Below are positions 36,695 through 45,140 of a stretch of 56,624 nt of DNA, piece by piece; the first letter of the stretch is position 1; every line of letters starts with the position of its first letter. The DNA comes from Cytophagia bacterium (GTDB lineage Bacteria > Bacteroidota > Bacteroidia > Cytophagales > Spirosomataceae). Both the position numbers and the translations under genes were made by a program. The DNA lies in NCBI GenBank assembly GCA_004293645.1, contig REAB01000059.1, forward strand, positions 1 through 56,624. Reading direction: 5' to 3'. The notes under the pieces are model-generated. The model saw only the letters and a program-made list of their open reading frames with translations, was not told the DNA's origin and did not search any database.

Positions 36695-38800
36695 ATGATT
36701 ATTAAAAAAGTAGAATTAGACAATTTTAGGATTTATAAAGACCACAACGAAATCGACCTTTCGTTAACGGAGGGTAAAAATATTTTTATTGTGAGTGGTA
36801 AAAATGGCTTTGGTAAGACTACTTTCCTAATGTCATTAGTTTGGTGCTTGTATGGCAAACAGATGCAAGAAGTTGATGATTTGTATAAAAAAGAGATTGG
36901 CGACCAAGGTGGTTATTCCAAATACATTGCTAATAGCCTCAATAGAAAAGCAGGTGCAGAAGGGAAAAAGTCATTTTCAGCAAAAATCACAATCAGCGAT
37001 GCCATCATTCCAGAACTTACTTGTAGAGAGATTTCCATCAAAAGAACCTACCACCTTTCGGAGGGTGAAAGCATTGAGGTTTTAATTGATGGGTTTGAAA
37101 ATGAGACTGTTAAAGACCTTGCCAAGGATAAACTTTCAGGAGAGGAGATTTTTATCCGTGACTACATACTTCCTATTGAAATTGCTAAATTCTTCTTTTT
37201 TGATGCAGAGAAAATTGTAACGCTGGCAGAAGTCAACACGGTTGAACAGCGAAAGAATCTTAGTAAAGCATATTCAGAAATTTTAGGGATAAAAAAATAT
37301 GAAGACCTCAAAGACGAATACGAAGACATACAAAAACGACTACGCCAACTGAGTGCCAGTAGGGAAGAACAAGCCAAATTGAACAGTTATGAGGCCGAAG
37401 TGCGCAATAGTGAATTGGCGATTTCTGAAAATGACCAAAAAATATTTAATATAAACGAAAGAAAAGATAGCCTTCGATACGAGTCAAATCAATTGCAAGA
37501 GCGACTGATTCGCGTTGGAAACATGATTTCGGTCGAAGATTTAGCCCTACTAAAAGAACAAGATAACGTTTTATCTAATCAATTGAAAGATATTACGAAT
37601 GAACTACAAGAGTCATTAGAAGTAATACCGTTTGCGATAGCAGGAGATAAATTATCAAGCGTAATTGAGCAAGTAACAGACGAAGTTGCTTACAAAACCA
37701 ATTCTTACAAGCTATCCAATATCCAAGACAAAGCAGATGAAATCATTACTGACCTGATAACCGAACAGCGAAAATTCGATGAAGTGATTACCCGGAAAGT
37801 ACAAGACTTCTATTTTGATACAATCAGTAAGTTAGTCAAGAAGCACTTTTATGCCGATGTCCCTGACTTGTCGATAGATTTTAAGCCAATTCATGACTTT
37901 TCAGATTCTGAATACAACGAACTTAATGCCTTTATAATGAACTTAAAAAGTTCATTCAAAGGGAAGTTTACAAGCCTTAATTATCGAAACAACCAAGTTA
38001 AAAATGAACTTGCCCAAGTAAGAAGAAGAATTGCCGATGCTGAGGCAGTTGCCGAAGATGCCGTTGTAAAGGCCGACCGCGAACGGCGTGAAATGATTGA
38101 AAAAGAAATCATTAAAATTGAAAAGGAAGCCAGTGATTTATATGTAGAAATTGGTAAGCATCGACAAGACATAGAGGTTAAAAAACGCCTTATCAAGGAG
38201 ATAACAAATAAATTGGAAGCCTCGAAGACCAACAAAAAGAAAGATGACTTTTTGACTGATAAAATACAAAAACTCAAAAAATATATTGTCCAATTCAAGG
38301 AACGGAAGAAAAATTCACTTGAAAAAGAAATCCTCAATGGTTTAAAAACTTTAATGCACAAGAGAGGATTTATTGAGGATGTAAAAGTTTCTATTGCTGG
38401 CGAAGACATAGAAATTAACCTATTTAATGGACGAGGTGAAATGATTCGTAAGGATGGATTATCCAAAGGCGAGCAGCAAATGTACGCTACTGCCTTGCTG
38501 CACGGCTTGGTGGCAGAGTCGGAGATTGAGTTTCCTGTGTTTATAGACTCGCCGATGCAGAAGTTCGACGAAGAACACGCCCTCAACATTGTCAAATATT
38601 TCTATCCTACCATCTCCGACCAAGTGATTTTGTTTCCGTTGGTCAACAAAGAAATGAGCCAACGCGAGTTTAAAATGCTCGAACCGCGCATGGCAAAGGC
38701 ATTTTTGATTACAAACGTAGAGGCCGACAAGTCCACTTTTTTAGAAACCACACCCCAAGAATTTTTTAATACCTACAACGGCTTGTATCATGCAGATTAA
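36695..38800 (+). CDS. dndD: DNA phosphorothioation protein DndD (SMC/Rad50-like ATPase)
   Basis: A 701-aa ABC-type ATPase with a split nucleotide-binding domain. Walker A is GKNGFGKT (residues 35-42). A long coiled coil (about 210-300 and 440-560, with KEIIKIEKEASDLYVEIGKH) follows. The signature SKGEQQMYATALLHG and Walker B FPVFIDSPMQKFDEEH (about 608-623) complete it. DndD is needed for sulfur insertion and is thought to remodel DNA for DndC. Base composition changes abruptly near 38460: the 5' part is about 30% GC by counting one line (37441-37500), while 38521-38580 is about 48%. The stop overlaps the next start by 11 bp. Confidence 0.9.
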   Translation: MIIKKVELDNFRIYKDHNEIDLSLTEGKNIFIVSGKNGFGKTTFLMSLVWCLYGKQMQEVDDLYKKEIGDQGGYSKYIANSLNRKAGAEGKKSFSAKITISDAIIPELTCREISIKRTYHLSEGESIEVLIDGFENETVKDLAKDKLSGEEIFIRDYILPIEIAKFFFFDAEKIVTLAEVNTVEQRKNLSKAYSEILGIKKYEDLKDEYEDIQKRLRQLSASREEQAKLNSYEAEVRNSELAISENDQKIFNINERKDSLRYESNQLQERLIRVGNMISVEDLALLKEQDNVLSNQLKDITNELQESLEVIPFAIAGDKLSSVIEQVTDEVAYKTNSYKLSNIQDKADEIITDLITEQRKFDEVITRKVQDFYFDTISKLVKKHFYADVPDLSIDFKPIHDFSDSEYNELNAFIMNLKSSFKGKFTSLNYRNNQVKNELAQVRRRIADAEAVAEDAVVKADRERREMIEKEIIKIEKEASDLYVEIGKHRQDIEVKKRLIKEITNKLEASKTNKKKDDFLTDKIQKLKKYIVQFKERKKNSLEKEILNGLKTLMHKRGFIEDVKVSIAGEDIEINLFNGRGEMIRKDGLSKGEQQMYATALLHGLVAESEIEFPVFIDSPMQKFDEEHALNIVKYFYPTISDQVILFPLVNKEMSQREFKMLEPRMAKAFLITNVEADKSTFLETTPQEFFNTYNGLYHAD

Positions 38801-40373
38801 CGTATCAACCTCCGAAGAAACCGAAGCGATTTTAGGACGGTTGTCCAACCGATTTAGCTTGGCTTCCAAAAATATTTTGATGCGGGTGGCCTTTTCTTAC
38901 TCGCTTTCTCGTGGACAAAAATTATTGCTCAAAGACCTCGCTGATGCCAAAGGCAACCCTTACAAAGAAGTAACCGTAGTGGGCAAATACCGCAGCTACT
39001 ACGTTGCCTTGATTTGTCAGCATTATGGCATTTATAAAACAGATTTAGACATACCCAAGTATTTTAAACTCCATATTGACGATGGTTTGCGGCTGTTGGA
39101 CAAACTTTTTGCTGAAAGTGCCACCTACGGCTTTTCAGATTTTCTGCTCGAATACACCGAACGGGGCATTGATTCACTCGAACAAGTAAACGTAAACAAT
39201 GAGCCGATTTTGTACGATGAGCGCATACGCCACCTCAAAATCAGCGACAAGGGGTATTTTGAAGGGGCATTGAAACTTCGAGTAGGGCAAGACCTCAACA
39301 CCAACGACCCCATTTATACCGTACTCAACGATACCAATGTACACAACAACGCCCACGTGGCCGTAGCGGGCGAGAGTGGTTCGGGCAAAACCCAATTTGC
39401 GTTAGATTTGCTTCGTCAGTTTGTGGAAGTCTCGGGTGGGGCAGTTAATTTTATCTATCTGGATTTCAAGGGCTTAAAAAAAGACGATGTGGCAGGTATG
39501 AAGCCGTTTTTTGAGCGTACCCAAACCACCTTTATTGATGCGCCCCAAGTACCGTTTCCATTGAACCCCATGTCGTTTATTGACAATGTAAACGAGAAAA
39601 ACAAAATCATGGGCATCAATAAGTTGGTGGACATCATTACGCATTACTCCAACATTGGCAAAAACCAACAACAAACCCTTCGCGATGCTACCAAAGACGT
39701 GTTTCAAGGCTTAAAAGGCGGGGCTTACCCATCGTTTGGGGATATTTATGGCCGCGTGATGGACATAGAAGGCAACAAAGCCAGTACCCTCAAGGAAATT
39801 TTGGAAAGCCTCAGCGAGTTGGATTTGTTTGCCGCAAGTGTTGACCCCAAAAACAGCATTTTCAATCAAAATTATTACCTCAGCCTTTCGGGCGATTTAC
39901 CCAATGCGGTGCGGTTTACGGCGGTGTTTTTGATTATCAATTACATCTACAACAACTTCATGAATATGGAAAACACGCCCGTTAATGACAAATTGCAGGG
40001 AGTACGCTACGTGTTGTTGATTGACGAAGCCCACGTGATTTTCAAAGACCGCAAAAGCCAAGACCTGTTAGAAAAAATCTTGCGTGAAATACGCTCAAAG
40101 GGCGTAAGTGTAGTGCTGCTTTCGCAAGGTATTGAGGAGTTTAATCAACCGAGTTTTGATTTTTCGAGCATGTGCGAAACGGCCTTTTTGATGAATATCA
40201 AAGACAAAACCAACAGCAAAATGATGTTGAAGTTCTTGGGTATGAGCGACAAAGAAGGAACTATCCTTGCCCGCAACATGGAAAAAATACAGAAAGGGCA
40301 AGCGGTGTCTAATTTGAAAGAGTTCAAGAAAGGGGAGTTGTTTGAGATGGGGCAGTTTTGGAAGAACGTTTAA
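38790..40373 (+). CDS. dndE: DndE fused to a HerA/FtsK-like ATPase
   Basis: A 527-aa protein with two parts. The first about 110 residues (LGRLSNRFSLASKNILMRVA ... DIPKYFKLHIDDGLRLLDKL) match the small DndE protein, which binds nicked DNA. The rest is a HerA/DUF87-type motor: Walker A GESGSGKT (194-201), Walker B VLLIDEAH (408-415) and the SKGVSVVLLSQG sensor strand. In classical systems DndE stands alone at about 120 aa and a HerA-like ATPase (DptH) belongs to the restriction arm. Here the two are one chain, so modification and restriction/translocation may be physically linked. It overlaps dndD by 11 bp; the ParB-like gene follows after 18 bp. Confidence 0.85.
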   Translation: MQINVSTSEETEAILGRLSNRFSLASKNILMRVAFSYSLSRGQKLLLKDLADAKGNPYKEVTVVGKYRSYYVALICQHYGIYKTDLDIPKYFKLHIDDGLRLLDKLFAESATYGFSDFLLEYTERGIDSLEQVNVNNEPILYDERIRHLKISDKGYFEGALKLRVGQDLNTNDPIYTVLNDTNVHNNAHVAVAGESGSGKTQFALDLLRQFVEVSGGAVNFIYLDFKGLKKDDVAGMKPFFERTQTTFIDAPQVPFPLNPMSFIDNVNEKNKIMGINKLVDIITHYSNIGKNQQQTLRDATKDVFQGLKGGAYPSFGDIYGRVMDIEGNKASTLKEILESLSELDLFAASVDPKNSIFNQNYYLSLSGDLPNAVRFTAVFLIINYIYNNFMNMENTPVNDKLQGVRYVLLIDEAHVIFKDRKSQDLLEKILREIRSKGVSVVLLSQGIEEFNQPSFDFSSMCETAFLMNIKDKTNSKMMLKFLGMSDKEGTILARNMEKIQKGQAVSNLKEFKKGELFEMGQFWKNV

Positions 40374-40391
40374 AATAAATAATCGAAAGTC

Positions 40392-41483
40392 ATGCCAGAA
40401 TATAGAATAATAAATTTGGATTTGTTAGTGCTTGACTCGCACAATCCAAGACTTCCTAAATCCAAACATGGGAGTAGTGAGCAAGAAATTTTAAAATATA
40501 TGCTCATAGATTCTTCTCTAATAGAGCTTATGTTAGCGATAGGAGAAAATGATTTTTTCCCAGGAGAACAGTTATTGGTTGTTCCTGTTGCAGAAGATAC
40601 CTATAAGGTTGTTGAAGGGAATAGACGTTTATCTGCTTTAAAAATATTAAATAATCCAGCATTAGCAGAGGTTCATACATCAAAAATTGAGAAAGTATTG
40701 GCCGAGACCACATTTCGACCTACCGAAATACCTTGTTTGGTTTTTGATTCAGAAAGCGAAATTCATAATTATCTTGGTTATAGACATATTACGGGCATTA
40801 AAGAATGGAAGCTTCTGGAAAAAGCACGTTATCTGTACGGATTGAAAATTGAAAAATTTAGTGATTTGTCCTTGAATGAAGCGGCAAGAGAAATTGCTAA
40901 AATGATAGGTAGTAAAACCCCTTACGTTAAGCGAGTTTTAGTTGGATTTAAAGTATATAAAATCATCGAAGATGAAGATTTTTTTCAAATTACAGATTTG
41001 AATGATACAACATTTTACTTTAATTATATAGCCGATAGTTTAAACAAATCCAATATTGCTGCTATTTTGCTGGGCGTAAATTTAGATGCTTCAGATCCAT
41101 TGGCAGCTATAAATATTGATAATTTGCGGATTTGGGCGGAGTGGTTATTTCAAAGGAACAAAGAGGGTAAGACAAGAATTATTGGGGATAGTTACGATTT
41201 GAGAGATTTGAACACAATACTTGGGCATACAGAAGCAAAGGTTGCATTTATGGATTCGGGGTATTCTCTGGAAAGAGCATTAGAATTGACCAATCCTTCG
41301 GATAATCAATTTGTAAGCTTTATAAGGAAGTCAGTAGATTCGTTGATGGAGGCAGATAGAATTGTCCTAAAAGTTTCATCATTTACAGAAATCACAAAAG
41401 ATGACCTAAAACAAATTCAAAGTTTAGCGAAAAGAATTAACCGTACAATTTTGGAAAGAGAAGATGAAGAAAACGACAACTGA
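40392..41483 (+). CDS. ParB-like N-terminal domain protein linked to the dnd operon
   Basis: A 363-aa protein beginning with a ParB/sulfiredoxin-like domain: LDLLVLDSHNPRLP (about 9-22) and the nucleotide-binding/catalytic EGNRRLSALK (75-84). A helical part with a possible helix-turn-helix (NEAAREIAKMIGSKTPYVKRVL) follows. ParB-like folds occur in DndB (DGQHR) and in the DUF262 domain of SspE, the phosphorothioate-sensing restriction protein. DndB itself is missing here, so this may replace DndB as regulator or act as the modification sensor of the nuclease next door. The gene is AT-rich compared with dndE, suggesting separate origin. It overlaps the next gene by 20 bp. Confidence 0.75.
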   Translation: MPEYRIINLDLLVLDSHNPRLPKSKHGSSEQEILKYMLIDSSLIELMLAIGENDFFPGEQLLVVPVAEDTYKVVEGNRRLSALKILNNPALAEVHTSKIEKVLAETTFRPTEIPCLVFDSESEIHNYLGYRHITGIKEWKLLEKARYLYGLKIEKFSDLSLNEAAREIAKMIGSKTPYVKRVLVGFKVYKIIEDEDFFQITDLNDTTFYFNYIADSLNKSNIAAILLGVNLDASDPLAAINIDNLRIWAEWLFQRNKEGKTRIIGDSYDLRDLNTILGHTEAKVAFMDSGYSLERALELTNPSDNQFVSFIRKSVDSLMEADRIVLKVSSFTEITKDDLKQIQSLAKRINRTILEREDEENDN

Positions 41484-42450
41484 AAAGATACGAGAGGGTT
41501 TTTCGTCTATCAAAGTTTCCCTGACAGAGAAGCCAACCGAAAACCTTACACATTTATACGCTGACTATGTGGAAGTTATAAGCCTTTTTTCAAACAGAAA
41601 CTCCGTTTCTTCCACTGATGTTTTAGATAGGTTACGAGATGAGGGTTATCTGCTACGTGATAAAAATAGAGATGAAGACCAGGGCGAGGACAACGATGTG
41701 AAGGAAAATCTGATAGATAGCATTTTTCGAGAACTTCAAAATAGAACATACTTATTCAAAAACGATTATCCTTTTGAAATATTAGAAGGGGATAAGATAA
41801 TTCTCAAAGCCAATGTAGAAAATAATACGCGCCAAAAAGTGTATATCTTTTTACTTTTAGCTTCAAACCTTTCTATTTTTGGTTTGTTTAATCATGAGCT
41901 CACCACAGAATTTGAGACCATAAGCTATGAAGCATTGAAGAATTTTTTACCTCCAAAGTCAATAATTAAAGAAATGGGTGTTAACACTCAGTATTCAGGC
42001 AATACGATTGATAAAATTAATCAACTTGCTAATGAAATAAATATTAAAGTTGATGAAGAAGCAATAAAACAAATATCAAAAAAAGCCAATAAGGAAAAGG
42101 GGCTTGATTTAATTGGCTGGATACCTTTTGATGATGGACTCCCCAACTTACTTTTAATATTATGCCAATGTGCTTGTGGTAAAGAATGGTACAATAAATT
42201 ATCTGAAACAGGAAGTTATGAAAATTATTTGCGGTTTTATCGAAAAAAGCCAATACACACTTTATTCATTCCATACAGTCAAATAAATTACCAAGAAGGA
42301 GGATTTTATCAATCAGGTAAAATAATAGACACTTTACTTTTTGATAGAAAACGAATTTTGAACCATATTGAAGATTCGTCATTCTTTGATTCTTTAAACT
42401 CGAAATTAGTCGTAGATAAATGTATTGAGTTTGAAGAAGATATTGTTTAG
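41464..42450 (+). CDS. Putative PD-(D/E)XK-like nuclease partner of the ParB-like protein
   Basis: A 328-aa protein, the last gene of the dnd operon, overlapping the ParB-like gene by 20 bp. The N-terminal half is helical. The C-terminal half holds a pattern fitting a restriction-endonuclease fold: FE (150-151), then LDLIGWIPFDDGLPN with Asp215, then LCQCACGKEW (Gln235, Cys236, Cys238, Lys240). I recall the D-x(n)-QCxxGxxW arrangement from uncharacterised nuclease-like proteins. No closer family is recognised. As an AT-rich two-gene unit with the ParB-like protein it could be the cutting arm that spares phosphorothioated DNA. Confidence 0.6.
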   Translation: MKKTTTEKIREGFSSIKVSLTEKPTENLTHLYADYVEVISLFSNRNSVSSTDVLDRLRDEGYLLRDKNRDEDQGEDNDVKENLIDSIFRELQNRTYLFKNDYPFEILEGDKIILKANVENNTRQKVYIFLLLASNLSIFGLFNHELTTEFETISYEALKNFLPPKSIIKEMGVNTQYSGNTIDKINQLANEINIKVDEEAIKQISKKANKEKGLDLIGWIPFDDGLPNLLLILCQCACGKEWYNKLSETGSYENYLRFYRKKPIHTLFIPYSQINYQEGGFYQSGKIIDTLLFDRKRILNHIEDSSFFDSLNSKLVVDKCIEFEEDIV

Positions 42451-42522
42451 GTAGCTTACACTTTTCAAGTCTACATAGCCCTAAACCTCTGATTAATGCG
42501 TTTATACCGATTACCTCACAAC

Positions 42523-42552
42523 GATTTCAGACGCTACAGCGTGACAAAAAAG
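42523..42552. repeat. Short dispersed repeat, copy 1
   Basis: Contains TTTCAGACGCTACAGCGTGAC, whose core can fold as CGCT/AGCG. The same motif is at 43561-43590 and 45141-45164. About 30 bp upstream are also loosely similar between copies 1 and 2. It lies between the dnd operon and the toxin-antitoxin pair. Confidence 0.75.
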
Positions 42553-42591
42553 GGAGATTAATGCTAATCCTAAATAATTTTTGAAAAGGTA

Positions 42592-42639
42592 TTTGCGAAG
42601 TTTTAAAACATGTTTATCTTTGAACTTAATTTATAAGTT
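42592..42639 (+). promoter_or_regulatory. Promoter and operator of the HigBA-like pair
   Basis: TTTG (42592-42595), 19 nt, then TATCTTTG (42615-42622) is an exact Bacteroidota promoter (TTTG-N19-TAnnTTTG). Directly after it lies the inverted repeat AACTTAATTTATAAGTT (42623-42639), just before the TTG start at 42643. The transcription start would fall inside the repeat, as expected for autoregulation by the antitoxin. Confidence 0.75.
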
Positions 42640-42642
42640 AAG

Positions 42643-43140
42643 TTGAAGTACGCGCAACTCATCGAACTCCCAGACTTACGTTTATCGAAAGTGACCTTTT
42701 ACAGCATCCGTCTCGAAGAAAACACCCGAAGTGAGTTTGCTGATTTTTTGGTACGAATGAAGTCACAGCAACAAACCGTGGGGCAACTGGGTGAACTCGT
42801 TCGCGTCATTCAAAATATCGGCACTAAATACGGTGCACAGAAACATTTTTTTCGACACGAAAACGCAGCTTCAGCATTACCTCCTCCTCATTTTCACTAC
42901 GTTGATATTGAAGATTACGGAGTGAGGTTATATTGTATTCGATTGAGTGACTCGGTAGTGGTACTTTTAAACGGTGACCGTAAAACTACCCAAAAAGCCC
43001 AGAACTGCCCACTTTGCGCGAAACATTTTACACTGGCCAATCGTTTGGCCCGTAAAATAGACGAAGCTATCAGAGACGGATACATACGCCTGATTTACAA
43101 GGAGTTAGAACAAGACGAAGATTTTGAAATTATACTATAA
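42643..43140 (+). CDS. RelE/HigB-like toxin of a type II toxin-antitoxin pair
   Basis: A 165-aa protein with a TTG start, supported by the promoter ending 20 bp upstream and the lack of an earlier in-frame start. The phrase YGVRLYCIRLSDSVVVLLNGDRKTT (about 88-112) resembles the central strands of RelE/HigB toxins (VRLFYF ... VVLLNGFxKKT). After it comes CPLCAKHFTLANRLARKIDE. Such toxins usually cleave mRNA on the ribosome. The N-terminal 80 residues are longer than in typical HigB and unassigned. An XRE-type antitoxin gene follows after 6 bp, in the toxin-first order of HigBA. Confidence 0.7.
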   Translation: MKYAQLIELPDLRLSKVTFYSIRLEENTRSEFADFLVRMKSQQQTVGQLGELVRVIQNIGTKYGAQKHFFRHENAASALPPPHFHYVDIEDYGVRLYCIRLSDSVVVLLNGDRKTTQKAQNCPLCAKHFTLANRLARKIDEAIRDGYIRLIYKELEQDEDFEIIL

Positions 43141-43146
43141 AAACGT

Positions 43147-43455
43147 ATGAAAAAGCAATTTGAACAAGAAAACATTGACAATCTTTTATCTGAGTTATTG
43201 GCTGAGACACCTAAAGAACGGCTTTTGTTTGTGGACTTTTCGATGGCAATTGCCACTCGGATTGTACATATATTGGAAGAAAAGGGGATTAAACAGAAAG
43301 ATTTGGCGCAGATGCTGGGCAAAACCGAGCCTGAAATCAGCAAATGGCTGAGTGGTACTCACAATTTTACGTTGCGTTCATTGGCTAAGATTGAAAGTGT
43401 TTTGGGGGAATCTTTGTTTGCCGTTGAATCCTCACAGTCAATTCTTGCTGCTTAA
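43147..43455 (+). CDS. XRE-family antitoxin (HigA-like)
   Basis: A 102-aa DNA-binding protein. The helix-turn-helix is IKQKDLAQMLGKTEPEISKWLSG (about 49-71), the usual HTH_3 pattern. The N-terminal FEQENIDNLLSEL probably binds the toxin. It follows the toxin by 6 bp and likely represses the operon by binding the inverted repeat at 42623-42639. The stop is followed by about 130 bp with no gene, containing the second copy of the short dispersed repeat. Confidence 0.85.
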   Translation: MKKQFEQENIDNLLSELLAETPKERLLFVDFSMAIATRIVHILEEKGIKQKDLAQMLGKTEPEISKWLSGTHNFTLRSLAKIESVLGESLFAVESSQSILAA

Positions 43456-43560
43456 TTTTTTTAAAAACCGACTTTTCACTGGTTTGCGTTTATCTCAAAA
43501 GCCTTCGGGATAAACCCCCGAACTATGCCTTTGTAACGCATAAACTTTGATTATCTCTTA

Positions 43561-43590
43561 ACGATTTCAGGCGCTTACAGCGTGACAAAT
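43561..43590. repeat. Short dispersed repeat, copy 2
   Basis: ACGATTTCAGGCGCTTACAG followed by CGTGACAAAT matches copy 1 at 42523 and copy 3 at 45141 with a few differences. It sits exactly at the 3' end of the minus-strand hypothetical gene. Confidence 0.75.
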
Positions 43591-43955
43591 CAATTCAACG
43601 CACTTCTGTTGCCGTGATATCTTTTGTTGGTATTTCTGAAAATAGTAACCAATTTCCCATCGGTGAATTTGGCTACAAATTCAAACCATTCTTTGTCTAA
43701 GGACGTATAAAATGTAATATATCCGTGAATGTCCTGAATTTTTACCCATTTCCCTGATTTTTTAGGTTGTGCTTCTTCTTCCGAATCGGCCAATTTATCC
43801 AAATATTCTAAGTCGCCTTCATCCGTAATTCGATAATATATCAATAATTTTTCCAAGGATTTAGTTTGGAAAAACTGATTTGATAATGCCTCCTGCTCTT
43901 CACTTGATAGGGGTAATCGCTTACTATTGACCCAAATTGTATCAAACATTCCCAT
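43590..43955 (-). CDS. Hypothetical protein (about 121 aa) downstream of the cysteine desulfurase
   Basis: A small soluble protein beginning MGMFDTIWVNSKRLPLSSEE. Starting at 43955 places it 4 bp after the cysteine desulfurase stop; an upstream ATG at 43976 would overlap the desulfurase by 17 bp. The MGMFDTI opening recurs in small uncharacterised bacterial proteins, but I do not know a function. An acidic linker (DSEEEAQPKK) separates the halves, and the C-terminal WVKIQDIHGYITFYTSLDKE looks beta-rich. It is probably co-transcribed with the desulfurase. It could be an orphan immunity-type or accessory protein; this is a guess from size and place. Confidence 0.6.
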   Translation of the reverse strand: MGMFDTIWVNSKRLPLSSEEQEALSNQFFQTKSLEKLLIYYRITDEGDLEYLDKLADSEEEAQPKKSGKWVKIQDIHGYITFYTSLDKEWFEFVAKFTDGKLVTIFRNTNKRYHGNRSALN

Positions 43956-43959
43956 AATT

Positions 43960-45114
43960 TCAGATATTTTGTACACTCATCGCCCGCAACTGCCCTACCA
44001 CCTTCTTCACTGCTTCTACCGCCTGCGGGATTTCGTCGGCATGATTGAAACGCCCCAAACTGAACCGAATACACGAAAAAGCTTCGGTTTCGGTCATGCC
44101 CAAAGCCATCAGTACGTGAGAAGGGGCGATGGAGGCGGAGGTACAGGCCGAGCCATTGGACACAGCGATGTTTTCTAACCCCATGATAAGCGCGTCAGAA
44201 TCGCAGCCTTCAAAAAGTACGTTGGTTGCGTTATAAAGGCGGTTTTGACGGTTACCGTTGAGGCGTGTGTCCGAAATTTGAAGGAGTTCGTTTTCGAGGC
44301 TGTCGCGCAGTGCGCCCACGCGCAAGGCATCGGTTCCGAGCTGGTTTCGGGCCACTTCTGCTGCTTTGCCCATGCCTACAATACCTGCTACGTTGAGCGT
44401 ACCCGAGCGTTTGCCGCCTTCGTGTCCGCCGCCGTGAAGGAGTGCTTCGAGTTTCACGCGGTTGGGTCGTCGCTGCCGCACAAACAATGCACCCACGCCT
44501 TTTGGGCCGTAAAACTTATGCGCCGACATCGGCATTAGGTCAATACCCAACTCGTCCACGTTGAGCGGCATTTTTCCTACGGCCTGCGTGCCATCGGTCA
44601 TAAAAATTGCACCAAAATCATGTGTAAGTTTTGCCAATTCTTTGATTGGCTGTATCACGCCCAATTCGTTATTGACCAACATTACCGAAACCAATATTGT
44701 ATCTGCCCGAAGTGCCGCTCTAAAAACTTCCATATCAACCAAACCATCTGGTTTTACAGGCAAAAAAGTAATTTCAAAGCCTTTGGTTTCGAGGTGTTTA
44801 CATACATCCAACACGGCAGAATGTTCGGTTTGGAGCGTGATAATATGCCTACCTTTGGCTTGGTATTGTTCGGCTACGCTCTTGATTGCCAAGTTGATAG
44901 CCTCCGTAGCCCCCGAAGTAAAAACGATTTCATGCGGCTCTGCACCAATGGAGGTGGCTACTTGTCGGCGGGCGGTTTTGACAGCTTCGTTTGCCCCCGT
45001 ACCGAAAGCGTGCGTAGAGGCCGCATTGGCAAAATTGTCGGTTAGAAATGGCATCATCGCCTCCAAAACTTGTGGATCAATGCGGGTAGTGGCGTTGTTG
45101 TCTAAATAAATCAT
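43960..45114 (-). CDS. Cysteine desulfurase (IscS/NifS/DndA-type)
   Basis: A 384-aa PLP enzyme that takes sulfur from cysteine as an enzyme-bound persulfide. It begins MIYLDNNATTRIDP. The PLP Lys is Lys200 in MSAHKFYGPKG; HSAVLDV (98-104) stacks the cofactor; the catalytic Cys is Cys324 in SNGSACTSASIAPSHVL. It is class I NifS/IscS-like. It lies 1.5 kb from the dnd operon on the other strand, separated by a toxin-antitoxin pair. Phosphorothioation needs a DndA- or IscS-type desulfurase, and this is the only one in the window, so it may serve DndC. It could equally be the housekeeping Fe-S enzyme, though no iscU/suf genes are nearby. Confidence 0.93.
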   Translation of the reverse strand: MIYLDNNATTRIDPQVLEAMMPFLTDNFANAASTHAFGTGANEAVKTARRQVATSIGAEPHEIVFTSGATEAINLAIKSVAEQYQAKGRHIITLQTEHSAVLDVCKHLETKGFEITFLPVKPDGLVDMEVFRAALRADTILVSVMLVNNELGVIQPIKELAKLTHDFGAIFMTDGTQAVGKMPLNVDELGIDLMPMSAHKFYGPKGVGALFVRQRRPNRVKLEALLHGGGHEGGKRSGTLNVAGIVGMGKAAEVARNQLGTDALRVGALRDSLENELLQISDTRLNGNRQNRLYNATNVLFEGCDSDALIMGLENIAVSNGSACTSASIAPSHVLMALGMTETEAFSCIRFSLGRFNHADEIPQAVEAVKKVVGQLRAMSVQNI

Positions 45115-45140
45115 CTTGGCAGTAAAATTACGGCAAAAAA

